Below are positions 54,796-64,000 of a DNA stretch of 64,000 nt, piece by piece; within the stretch, counting starts at the first letter, position 1; each line of letters opens with the position of its first letter. Where the stretch lies: NCBI GenBank assembly GCA_033557465.1, contig CM066034.1, positions 413,394,159 to 413,458,158 on the forward strand, written 5' to 3'. This DNA is from Ichthyophis bannanicus. Its lineage: Eukaryota; Chordata; Amphibia; Gymnophiona; Ichthyophiidae. A program made the translations under genes and the position numbers. The notes under the pieces are model-generated. The model ran no database searches, was not told the DNA's origin, and saw only the letters and a program-made list of their open reading frames with translations.

Positions 54796-55683
54796 CTAGC
54801 CAAAGGCACTGTCCCGGCAGGACTCCCTCTCCAGGCAGTAGTGGGCTGCAAAAGGGTGAGCGGAGGACCAGGTGTCGGCATGGCAGATGTTTGCCAAGGG
54901 CACTGAGCGGAGGTTCATGAATGATGTTGCAATCACTCGGACATTATGCGCCATGACCTGGCACTCCAGTGGTAGCCCAGCCTGGGTATGGGTAAAGGTG
55001 ATGCAATCCGCCACCCAGATTGACAAGGTCCACTTGGTGATAGCCTGCCCCAGACGGCTGGGGTCATATGACATGAAAAGCTGCCCAGCTTTACAGTGGT
55101 CCTGAGTCCACTGCAGGTAGAAGGATAGAGGCCTTTTGCAATCCAGAGTGTGGAGAATGGCTGACAGTGGGTCTGCATGAGGCAGTGGGAAGAAGGTGGG
55201 CGGCACCATTTCCTGGTTGAGTTGGAGGTCCAGGAGGAACGTCAGGTGGGTATGGAGCACCCTTCTGTTCTTGTAAAATCTAGTGTATGGCGGTTCAGGC
55301 ATCAGCGCCTGGAGCTCGCAGACTCTGCGGGCAGAGGTGAAAGCCATCAAGAAAGTGACCTTCCAGAACAAGTGCTGCAAAAAGTAGATAGCCAGGGGCT
55401 CAAAGGGTGGCTTGGTTAGCTGCGTAAGGACCACATTGAGATCCCATTCCACCAGGGGTGGACGGATAGGGGGCTTCAAGAGAAGCAAGCTGCACATAAA
55501 ATAGGAGACGAGGGGTTGCCCTAAGAGGGGTATGTCCTCGATGGGGTGATGGTTCACCGAGATCACGCTCAGGTGCACCCTGACTGAATTGGACTTGAGT
55601 CTGTACTCAAGAGATGGAGCAGGTATTGCAACACTAAGTGTATTGGTCAGGAAAATGGGTTTACACATTGCTCCGTCCACCAC
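54796..55683 (-). pseudogene. DIRS tyrosine recombinase, copy 2
   Basis: A 295-codon frame homologous to copy 1 along its length (NSVRVHLSVISVNHHP, LFWKVTFLMAFTSARRVCEL, VPLANICHADTWSSAHPFAAHY). The first arginine, the HxxR box (AHNVRV) and the final tyrosine (AAHY) are present. The signature ICRAATW is changed to ICHADTW. The start shown is arbitrary because the N-terminus is in another frame. An intact-looking frame in a truncated element; probably not active. Confidence 0.8.
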
Positions 55684-56167
55684 ACTGAAAATCTATGCAA
55701 CTTGAAGGCGTAAACTCGCCTCGTAGAGTCCTTACAAGAGGCCAGGAGGATTTCTTCAACCTCTCTGGAAAGACTGAGGGGTGCTAAGGCAACCCATTCA
55801 GCAACCAGGCTATGAGGGACAAGGATCCCAGATCGGGGTGGAGGAGAGAGCCCCCCTTCTGAGTCAGGAGTCCCAGATAACTCCCAAGAGGAACCAGGGA
55901 ATGCACTGAGAGATGGAGCAGCAGGGGAAACCATGGCTGCTTGGCCACCTCGGGCCACGAGGTTCATCAACGCCTTGTCCTGCTGGAACTTGGGGAGGAT
56001 CCGTGCTATCAGCAGTGTGAGAGAGAAGGCATTCTGAAGCCCACGAAAAGAGGAAGGCATCCGGAGCCACCCGAGTCAGGTGCGGGTGAGGCCCGCAAAA
56101 TCGGGGGAGCTGAGTGTTGGACGGGCTGGTGAAGAAGTCGAGGTCTGGTTGCCCCAGAGCTGGAATA

Positions 56168-57597
56168 GCCTGACATCAGTACCGGGAAAAATAGTAGAAA
56201 CCATCATAAAGAATAAAATTACTCAGCATGTAGACAGTCATGGCCTAATGGGAGACAGACAACATGGCTTTAGACAAGGAAGATCTTGTCTTACAAATCT
56301 GTTATGTTTTTTTGAAGGAGTGAATAAACAGGTGGACAAAGGTGAGTCGGTTGATAGTGTATCTGGACTTTCAGAAAGCCTTTGACAAGGTCCCTCATCA
56401 GAGACTTTTGGCAAAACTAAAGAGTCATGGGATAGGAGGCAGTGTACTATTGTGGATCAGGAACTGGTTAAAAGATAGAAAGCAGAGGGTAGGGCTAAAT
56501 GGCCAATTTTCCCAATGGAGAAAGGTGAATAGTGGTGTACCCCAGGGATCTGTGCTGGGTCCGCTGCTTTTTGACATATTCATAAATGACCTGGAAAGTG
56601 GAATAACAAGTGAGGTTATCAAATTTGCAGATGACACAAAACTATTTAAAGTTGTAAAAACCCAAGAGGATTGTGGAAAATTGCAAGAGGATCTTGATAA
56701 ATTGGAAGACTGGGCATCAAAATGGCAGATGAAATTTAATGTGGACAAGTGCAAAGTTATGCACCTAGGGAAGAACAACCCAAACTATGGTTACACAATG
56801 CAAGGTTCCATATTAGGAACCACCACCCAGGAAAAAGATTTAGGCGTCATTGTGGATAACATGTTAAAACCCTCGGCCCAGTGTGCAGCGGCGGCCAAGA
56901 GAGCAAATAGAATGCTAGGTATCATAAGGAAAGGAATGGAAAATAAAACAAAAGATATTATAATGCCTCTATATCGTTCCATGGTGAGACCGCACCTTGA
57001 ATATTGTGTGCAATTCTGGTCATCGTATCTTAAAAAGGATATAGCGATTTTAGAAAAGGTTCAGAGAAGAGCCACCAAAATGGAAAGGGGATGAAAGGAT
57101 ACTCCTATGAAGAAAGGCTAAAAAGGTTAGGGCTCTTTAACCTGGAAAAGAGATGGCTGAGGGGAGATATGATAGAAGTCTATAAATTAATGAACGGAGT
57201 GGAACGGATAAACGTAGATCGATTGTTTACGTTATCAGAATATAGAAAGACTAGGGGACATGCAGTGAAGCTACAGAGTAAACTAAGACTAATAAAAGAA
57301 AATATTTTTTCACACAATGTGTAATCAAACTCTGGAATTTGTTACCAGAGGATGTAGTAAAGGCTGTTAGTGTAGCTGGGTTTAAAAAAGGTTTGTACAA
57401 GTTCCTGGAGGAAAGGTCCATAAACCATTATTAAGAAGGGACCCAGGATATCAATGCTTGACCCAGTACAAGCATTGTGGAACCTGTGTCTTTTGGGGAA
57501 ACTGCTAGGTATGTATGACCTAGATTGGCCACTGTTGGAAACAGAATACTGGGCTTGATAGACCTTGGTCTGACCCAGTATGGCATATCTTATGTTG
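56168..57597 (+). mobile_element. CR1 LINE copy C, 5' truncated, inserted in DIRS copy 2
   Basis: Starts within the RT (CCTGACATCAGTACCGGG) and runs to the 3' end CATATCTTATGTTGTTATG. DIRS sequence lies on both sides. 5' truncation is usual for LINEs. No clear target duplication. Confidence 0.9.
56190..57433 (+). pseudogene. CR1 copy C reverse transcriptase C-terminal part
   Basis: Frames 56190-56385 and 56342-57094 give IIKNKITQHVDSHGLMGD, QHGFRQGRSCLTNLL, YLDFQKAFDKVPHQRLL, GVPQGSVLGPLLFDIFIND, and the catalytic FADDTKLF (about 56625). The C-terminus HLEYCVQFW and RRATK follows. A frameshift near 56350 and another near 57085 (after RRATK) break it; the last frame (57091-57324) reads [17 protein letters not shown]. 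Non-functional, but close in sequence to copy D. Confidence 0.88.
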
Positions 57598-57812
57598 TTA
57601 TGGTGGTTTACCATGAATCCCAGGTGCTGCAGAAGCCGAATGGTCTGTAACCTACAGGCCTTCTGAGGCCATGTCCCCTTTTACGAGCCAGTCATGGAGG
57701 TAAGGATAGATGAAGGCACTGTGGAGAAAAAGATAAGCTGCTACCACTGCAAGGCATTTGGTAAAGACTGTCATCACCCCAGCCTGGGCCAAAGGCCTAA
57801 AGGCGCAGGGCT

Positions 57813-59079
57813 GCCAATGTTAGTCCTTAAATAAAGAATTATACTATTCTTGTCCACAGCTTGGACTTCTGGGACTTGTAGTTGTTTCTCCTTATCTAAA
57901 GACAGTAGTGTGAAACCGATGGTTTTTAAAGGCAAACAAGAAATTTATTTATCTTCCCCAAAGCACTAAGGCTCAACACAAACTTTAGGATTCTTCTCCA
58001 AGCAATAATATCAGGAAATTATACACAAACTAGAACTGAAACTGCTTCATAAGCCTTTTAACATGTGCAGCTGTTTTCATCAAATGTTCAGCAAACAAAA
58101 CATAGCTTCTTCCTTCAAGCAAAGCAAAGTGTCCATTTTTATCGTCTGCTTCTTTAGTAATTCAAATACAAGTTATGCATATATTCTTTTCATTAGAAGC
58201 GGTTCCTAGCATTAACACAGATAGGTTAACTCACTCTGTTTCTTCAATGCTTTCTTGGTTAAAGACTTTTTATCAGAAAGCTTTCAATCTGTCTTCTGGC
58301 ACAATGAACAGTCCATTGCTAATTCCTCAGTTATAGAATCCTGCTCAGGACAGTCTACCTGCATCTCTTCCTGCTCTTCAGCATGTACATCTGACTCTGA
58401 GCTTTCATGAACTGTTTCTGGCTTAATGCTTTGTAAAAGCTCTTGGACTTCTCTATGTTTGTACCTGGAATGTGAGGATTCCTTCTCTGGATCAACTGCC
58501 TCAGTTCCTCTAACTTGTTCAGCCCTGGTTCTTTCCACCCAGCTGGGTTCTGGTCCCTTCTAGCTGTGAGTATGTCCACCCACCTTTTGGCAGCTTGAAC
58601 TCTTTGAGCTGGACCACGAACCGTTTGAACTGTAGCCTGACCCTTGTCAGCAATTCTCCTAGCCACACCTCGGCTGGCTTCAGGACTAACAGCCCTCCTC
58701 CTGCAAGCCTGGCTTTCTTTATGGCTGCTACTTTCACTGCTGAGCTCCTCACCAAAATCTTCACCGTTCTCCTCCCTGGTGATTTCCTTTCTGCTCCCCG
58801 GTGCTGGCTCCTTTCCTTTCTCTCCCCTGGGTTTATAAGGCTGTTTCTTAACTAGCGTACACTGCTTCCTACTCAGGTGTTTTTCATTACTCCCCAAGCC
58901 TGCACTTAGGTTAGCAGAGCTTGGGTGTGGCCTGACTTCAGTGACTGAGTGTTTTCTTCCTTTACCTGCACTCTGAAAGCTGTGAACTCCCTGCCTGTCT
59001 CTCTCCTTAAAGGTATATTTACAATTTTCCTCTATTTCCATGGGCTCAGCAGAGCTCTCCTCATCACAAGACCCATGGC
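57813..59079 (-). other. Unidentified block in DIRS copy 2, possibly an LTR-element piece
   Basis: This block lies between two stretches of DIRS RT sequence. On the minus strand it has a 247-codon ORF (next entry), then an AT-rich region, then AATAAA-like GATAAATAAATTTC (57940-57953) and an end ACAAGTCCCAGAAGTCCAAG...GGACTAACA at about 57815-57890. The CA end and polyadenylation-like signal suggest an LTR at this side, but no second LTR is visible. The DIRS sequences at both edges overlap by about 35 bp. Confidence 0.4.
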
Positions 59080-59095
59080 GTGGAGGCAAGACCAA
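58355..59095 (-). CDS. Unrecognised ORF, 246 residues, charged
   Basis: I do not recognise this protein. It is rich in E, K, R and S and low in hydrophobic residues, with an acidic serine-rich stretch (EENGEDFGEELSSESSS), a basic stretch (RRIADKGQATVQTVRG), and a helical-looking LNKLEELRQLIQRRNPHIPG. No zinc-binding, RT or transposase motif is present. A second frame (58538-58284) continues with EKESSHSRYKHREVQELL and an acidic tail (EEQEEMQVDCPEQDS), suggesting one longer protein with a frameshift near 58400-58500. It could be a gag-like protein of an LTR element or a retrocopy of a host gene. The first codons overlap DIRS sequence, so the true start is unknown. Confidence 0.45.
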   Translation of the reverse strand: MVLPPRHGSCDEESSAEPMEIEENCKYTFKERDRQGVHSFQSAGKGRKHSVTEVRPHPSSANLSAGLGSNEKHLSRKQCTLVKKQPYKPRGEKGKEPAPGSRKEITREENGEDFGEELSSESSSHKESQACRRRAVSPEASRGVARRIADKGQATVQTVRGPAQRVQAAKRWVDILTARRDQNPAGWKEPGLNKLEELRQLIQRRNPHIPGTNIEKSKSFYKALSQKQFMKAQSQMYMLKSRKRCR

Positions 59096-59703
59096 AGAGG
59101 AGCACCCTGTACTAGTAGTCGTTACCCCTTACCACTAACTTTAGGTACATCTGTGACTGGGATGGATAAGGATGCGAGTGTAAGCATCCTTCAGATCCAA
59201 GGAGCTTAGCCAATCGCCCTGCTGGAGGTAGGGCAGCAGTGTTCCAAGTGAGAGCATCTTGAACTTCTCCCACACCAGGAATTTGTTTAGGTTCCTTAGG
59301 TCCAGGATGGGTCTTAGCTCTCCTGTTCTTTTCCAGACTAGGAAGTATCTGCTAAAAGAACCCTTTTCCTGTTAGATGGAGCAGAATGGGTTCCATTGCC
59401 CCATCCTGGATGAGGCCTGCAAGCTCTTGGATTAGTTGGGCCTGGTGCAGGGGAGGCTGTTGAGGTTCTCCAAGAAAGTAGAAGTGAGGCAGTTGGTCTA
59501 GGTGGAGGAGGTAACCCTCCTTGACCACTCTGAGAACCCATGAATCGGTGGTGATGGATTCCCACCTGTGGGCGAAATGGACCAGCCGACCCTTGCTGGT
59601 AGCTGGTCATCCAGCGGTTGAGAATCTATGCTGGGGGAGTCAAAAACCTGACCCAGGCTGGGGTGGGGTCAATGCCTGGGCCTTTTGGCCCTTGAGTTTA
59701 TGT
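59080..59703 (-). pseudogene. DIRS RT N-terminal part, copy 2
   Basis: Matches copy 1 RT on the minus strand: GAAGTATCTGC... region near 59340 corresponds to RYFLVPKRTG, and 59230-59300 to the LLVREKFKMLSL region, here uninterrupted. Frames 59610-59338 show only pieces. The catalytic region is separated by the block at 57813-59079. Confidence 0.7.
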
Positions 59704-61012
59704 AAGACCGCTAATCAATGACCTAAAGATGCCAATCCAGACATCCTTTGATTCACCGAGACATGGCTGTCACCAGCTGACAGTATATTAATAAACCAAT
59801 TACAATGCTACGGATACAACCTATTCAACTGCTACCATGACTCCAATAGAGGTGGGGGAATTCTTATTCTGCGTAAAATAGAAATTAAACGTACTCCCTC
59901 CATCTCCACCAACCTAGATGGAATAGATGTTCTTAAAGTAGAAAACAGATACATATCCATTTGTCTCATTTACAGACCCCCCTCACATGATGACAACAAT
60001 CTGACTCCAATCCTAGAAGCAGCTTGCTCGTCAGCACTCAACAACTGCTCGTACTACTTGGAGACCTAAATCTCCCATCCCTCAATCCCTCCCACGCTTC
60101 TAACTTCCTAGATGCAATGTCAGAAATAGAATTCCAACAAATCGTACACTCTCCAATGCACACAAGGGGAAACCTACTCGACCTAATCTTCCTACTGACC
60201 CCCATTACAAATAACTGCATGTCTATGCCCCCCCTAATAACTGAAGTACCCTGGTCTAAATGCTTGCATTCCCCCCATCAGACCCACTAGGCAAACAACA
60301 AAAAGATCAGAAAAATGGTTCACCCACAAGCTTACTAAACTAAAAAGACAACTAAGAAAGCAAGAAACAAAGCGGAGATTCACCAAAACTAAAGAAAACA
60401 AAACACTCTACCTCAACCTACTTACAACTTACAAAATTGCCATTATAATGTGAAAAGCAACTTCCACACTAATATAATAAACTCTTCCTTAAACTGTCCC
60501 AGAGAACTATTCGCAATTGTCAAATCACTTACAAGAATGGTCAGGCTGAATCAGAAATGGGTAATATTCACCCGCAAACCCTTGCCAACCATTTTTCAGA
60601 AAAACTAAGAATTAAAAACCCCAACCGTATCCTCCCCCAAATTGAACAACCAACAAATATCAACAATTGGCAGAAGTTTTATCTAATTGACCAAAAACAC
60701 TTACTACAACTAATTTCTAAAATAAACACCACAACCTCTCCCCTCGATCCATGCCCGGTTTCATGGATCAAATCCACAAAGACCGAATTAGCACCTTATC
60801 TCTTAAACATAGTCAACCAATCCCTCTCATAAGGTATCATGCCTACTGATCTGAAATGCACATCCATTCACCCTATTCTAAAGAATAAGTCTCTAGATAC
60901 AAAAGATCCAAATGCATCCATAGCCAACGTCCCGTTTATTGTTAAAATAATTGAAAAAGTAATCCAAATACAACTTCAGGATTTCATCGATTTAAATGCC
61001 CTCCTAGATACA

Positions 61013-62851
61013 TAGATGATAAAGGGGTTAAAGGAGCACTAAGAGGTGACAAGGCAATAGCAGAGAGATTGAATGAATTCTTTGCTTCAGTCTTCACTGA
61101 GGAAGATGTAGGGATGTTACCCATGACTGAAGTGGTATTTAAAGGTGCGGAAGAATTGAAGGAAATATCGATACATCGGGAAGATGTATTACAACTATTA
61201 GATAAACTGAAGAGTAGCAAATCACCTGGGCCGGATGGTATACATCCAAGGGTGTTGAAAGAACTGAAATACGAGATTGCAGACCTGCTATTAGTAATCT
61301 GTGAACTATCATTAAAATCATCTCTAATACCTGAAGATTGGAGGATCGCCAATGTAACACCAATTTTTAAAAAGGGTTCCAGGGGTGATCCGGGAAACTA
61401 CAGACCGGTGAGCCTGACATCAGTACCGGGAAAAATGGTAGAAACCATCATAAAGAATAAAATTACTCAGCATGTAGATAGTCATGACCTAATGGGAGAC
61501 AGCCAACATGGCTTTAGAGAAGGAAGATCTTGTCTTACTAATCTGTTATGTTTTTTTGAAGGAGTGAATAATCAGGTGGACAAAGGTGAGTCGGTTGATA
61601 TTGTGTATCTGGACTTTCAGAAAGCCTTTGACAAGGTCCCTCATCAGAGACTTTTGGCAAAACTAAAGAGTCATGGGATAGGTGGCAGTGTACTATTGTG
61701 GATCAGGAACTGGTTAAAAGATAGAAAGCAGAGGGTAGGGCTAAATGGCCAATTTTCCCAATGGAGAAAGGTGAATTGTGGTGTACCCCAGGGATCTGTG
61801 CTGGGTCCACTGCTTTTTGACATATTCATAAATGACCTGGAAAGTGGAATAACGAGTGAGGTTATCAAATTTGCAGATGACACAAAACTATTTAAAGTTG
61901 TTAAAACCCAAGAGGATTGTGGAAAATTGCAAGAGGATCTTGATAAATTGGAAGACTGGGCATCAAAATGGCAGATGAAATTTAATGTGGACAAGTGCAA
62001 GGTTATGCACCTAGGGAAGAACAACCCAAACTATGGTTACACGATGTAAGGTTCCACATTAGGAACCACCACCCAGGAAAAAGATTTAGGCGTCATTGTG
62101 GATACCATGTTAAAACCCTCGGCCCAGTGTGTAGCGGCGGCCAAGAGAGCAAATAGAATGCTAGGTATGATACGGAAAGGAATGGAAAATAAAACAAAAG
62201 ATATTATAATGCCTCTATATCGTTCCATGGTAAGACCGCACCTTGAATATTGTGTGCAATTCTGGTCGCCGTATCTTAAAAAGGATATAGCGATTTTAGA
62301 AAAGGTTCAGAGAAGAGCCACCAAATGGTAAAGGGGATGGAAGGATACTCCTATGAAGAAAGGCTAAAAAGGTTGGGGCTCTTTAACCTGGAAAAGAGAC
62401 GGCTGAGGGGAGATACGATAGAAGTCTATAAATTAATGAACGGAGTGGAATGGGTAAACGTAGATCGATTGTTTACCTTATCAGAATATAGAAAGACTAG
62501 GGGACATGCAATGAAGCTACAGGGTAAACTATTTAAGACTAATAAAAGAAAATATTTTTTCACTCAACGTGTAATCAAACTCTGGAATTTGTTACCGGAG
62601 GATGTAGTAAAGGCTGTTAGTGTAGCTGGGTTTAAAAAAGGTTTGGACAAGTTCCTGGGAGAAAGGTCCATAAACCATTATTAAGAAGGGACCCAGGATA
62701 TCAATGCTTGAACCAATACAAGCATTGTGGAACCTGTGTCCCTTGGGGAAACTGCTAGGTACGTATGACCTAGATTGGCCACTGTTGGAAACAGAATACT
62801 GGGCTTGATGGACCTTGGTCTGACCCAGTATGGCATATCTTATGTTCTTAT
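61013..62851 (+). mobile_element. CR1 LINE copy D, 5' truncated, inserted in L2-like LINE
   Basis: Begins near TAGATGATAAAGGGG and ends CATATCTTATGTTCTTATGT, with the L2-like RT frame on both sides (LLDT before, YQFGF after). Longest CR1 copy with an intact RT core in this window. Confidence 0.92.
61069..62684 (+). pseudogene. CR1 copy D reverse transcriptase, one stop and one frameshift
   Basis: The frame 61069-62049 (326 codons) covers most RT motifs: NEFFASVFTEEDVG, GPDGIHPRVLKELKYE, NYRPVSLTSVPGKMVE, SQHGFREGRSCLTN, VYLDFQKAFDKVPH, NCGVPQGSVLGPLLFD and the catalytic FADDTKLF at about 61870-61893. It ends at a TAA (62047-62049), where copy C reads through with a sense codon. The frame continues to RRATKW (62331), where a 1 bp loss shifts into 62325-62684 ([26 protein letters not shown] ... 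[25 protein letters not shown], read in parts). This is the characteristic CR1 C-terminus. No endonuclease because of 5' truncation. Confidence 0.92.
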
Positions 62852-64000
62852 GTTATCAATTTGGATTTCGCCCTTTTCACGGTGTGGAAACCCTGTTGAT
62901 ATCCCTAATGGACAATCTTATCAAAGGCACAGACAACTTTAATCGAGCATTTATCCCCTTTTCATTGATATTGCATCAGCGTTTGACAATCTTAACTACA
63001 CCACCCTAATTACAAGACTGTCACAAATAGGATTAGGAGGCACAGTCCTGATGTGACTCTCCCTGTTAAGCAGGAGGTAAAATACCTCGGAATAATATTA
63101 GATCAATCCCTCATCATGATACCCCCATCTAAAATAAACAGATAGAACCGTCTACTTCAAGCTAAAAACTATCCAACACCTAATACCCCTACTTCATACT
63201 CAAGATTTCAGGCCAGTAGTCCACGATCTCATTACACCCCATGTAGAGTACTGTAATAGCCTGTTACAGGGCCTATCAGTCAAAACCTTAACAATCCTCC
63301 AAAGAGCACAAAACTTAACAGCAAGAATAGTATACAAGGCCCTATTGAATGAACACATAACCACGATCTCATATGACCTTCATTGGCTCCCAGTAAGGAA
63401 CTGAATAAAATACAAACTGCTGATAACTACATAGCCCCTTCATACCTATCTACTCTCATACAAACCCAAGCAGACTCCAGATCCTGTAGGCAAAATGCAA
63501 AACGTTCACTGGTAACACCAACCTCCATATGCAAGACAAGCCACTCCACCAGCTCCAGAGCCTTCTCCTAGTCTCTGGAACTCACTGCCATTGTCAATCC
63601 ATGTGACGAAAGGCCTACTGTTATTCATAAAAGAAATCAAAACATACCTCTTTACTGAACACTACGGTAACATCAATGATAACCCAACCTCACAAACATC
63701 TAACTCACCTCACCTTATGATCACCACCCAATCCCCTGTACTCCCCCCCAATCAATAATCCCTATTCATATCTAAACTCACAGAAATGCACACAAATAGT
63801 AAACTGTAAATAGTTACCAGTCGTCAGTTCAGACAACTATGTATATAAAGCATTCGCTTCATGTTAAATGTACCTATGGATCTATGTAAATTGTTCAACC
63901 TCTGTTCTTTGTAATATGTTGTTTTAAATGTAAACCGTCCCTGATCTCTGGAAGAGGCAGTATAGAAGAACCAAATAAATAAATAAAATTAAAAAATCCC

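Larger units (their letters stand above)
54284..59703 (-). mobile_element. DIRS-type element, copy 2, interrupted and truncated
   Basis: Same family as copy 1. Parts: 54284-56167 (terminal repeat, recombinase, end of RNase H region), 57598-57812 and 59080-59703 (RT). The 3' terminal repeat starts GTAGTTACTCACTTG at 54288, and the internal complementary region is at 54528-54620. The gag part and far terminal repeat are missing; an L2-like LINE begins at about 59704. Inserts: CR1 (56168-57597) and an unidentified block (57813-59079). Confidence 0.85.
59730..63640 (+). pseudogene. L2-like ORF2 remnant (endonuclease, RT pieces)
   Basis: Endonuclease pieces: ETWLSPADSILINQL, RGGGILILRK (59850), ISICLIYRPPSHDDN, LLGDLNLPSLNPS (60055) and GNLLDLIFLLTP. 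RT linker: NPCPVSWIKS-like DPCPVSWIKSTKTELAPYL (60750). After the CR1: YQFGFRPFHGVETLL (62850), then a deletion to the QVKYLGI-like EVKYLGIILDQS (63075) and YDLHWLPVR near 63375. Many stops. Not functional. Confidence 0.78.
59704..63997 (+). mobile_element. L2-like LINE copy 2, split by a CR1
   Basis: Segments 59704-61012 and 62852-63997. The 3' end has TGTAAACCGTCCCTGATCTC and ends CCAAATAAATAAATAAAATT. It cuts into DIRS copy 2 at its 5' side. Related to the element at 10519-15910 but more decayed and with an internal RT deletion near 63000-63060. Confidence 0.82.

Overview
The window reads as vertebrate intergenic or intronic DNA packed with transposable elements. I see no bacterial-type genes, no rRNA or tRNA gene, and one convincing piece of host coding sequence: a 177 bp exon on the minus strand at 48124-48300, encoding the transmembrane segment and start of the cytoplasmic tail of a DSCAM-family cell adhesion receptor (DSCAML1-like). 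The mix of DIRS tyrosine-recombinase retroelements, a Penelope-like element, CR1 and L2-like LINEs, an L1/Tx1-type LINE, Tc1, hAT and Harbinger-like DNA transposons suggests an amphibian with a large genome, possibly a caecilian. The organism is inference; the element classes are read from the sequence.

Layout. 1-6491: 3' part of a gammaretrovirus-like ERV (gag end, UAG, protease-RT-RNase H-integrase, env remnant, 3' LTR), split by a Penelope-like element at 2639-5449 that has two 800 bp inverted arms. 6781-8857: hAT element carrying a perfect GC-rich hairpin and a G-rich minisatellite. 10261-16075: Harbinger-like MITE hosting a nearly complete L2-like LINE whose 5' end is a 159 bp tandem monomer array. 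16762-22912: full-length DIRS element, itself hit by LINE fragments. 23835-24862: two small hAT MITEs. 26145-29150: an older DIRS relative. 29160-33050: mostly unrecognised sequence with a SINE and a palindrome-rich block. 33050-46690: one CR1 LINE broken by four insertions (a 622 bp element, a Tc1 that itself contains a 5.5 kb L1/Tx1 LINE, a second hAT with minisatellite, and a Harbinger-like MITE). 46690-49430: host intron, the DSCAM-family exon, and a MITE-like block. 49772-54000: third minisatellite hAT (reverse orientation) joined to a reverse CR1. 54284-59703: second DIRS copy split by a CR1 and by an unidentified 1.3 kb block. 59704-63997: second L2-like LINE split by a CR1.

How the pieces relate. 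The nesting gives a relative order of insertion at several loci, confirmed by target-site duplications that can be read directly (8 bp for hAT, TA for Tc1, 18 bp for the L1/Tx1 element, 14 bp for the Penelope-like element, 3 bp for Harbinger-like MITEs). Almost every coding region is broken, so this is a record of past activity. The most interesting observations are hammerhead-ribozyme-like folds in both arms of the Penelope-like element, a second such motif at 25324-25375, and the same minisatellite cargo carried by hAT elements with different termini.
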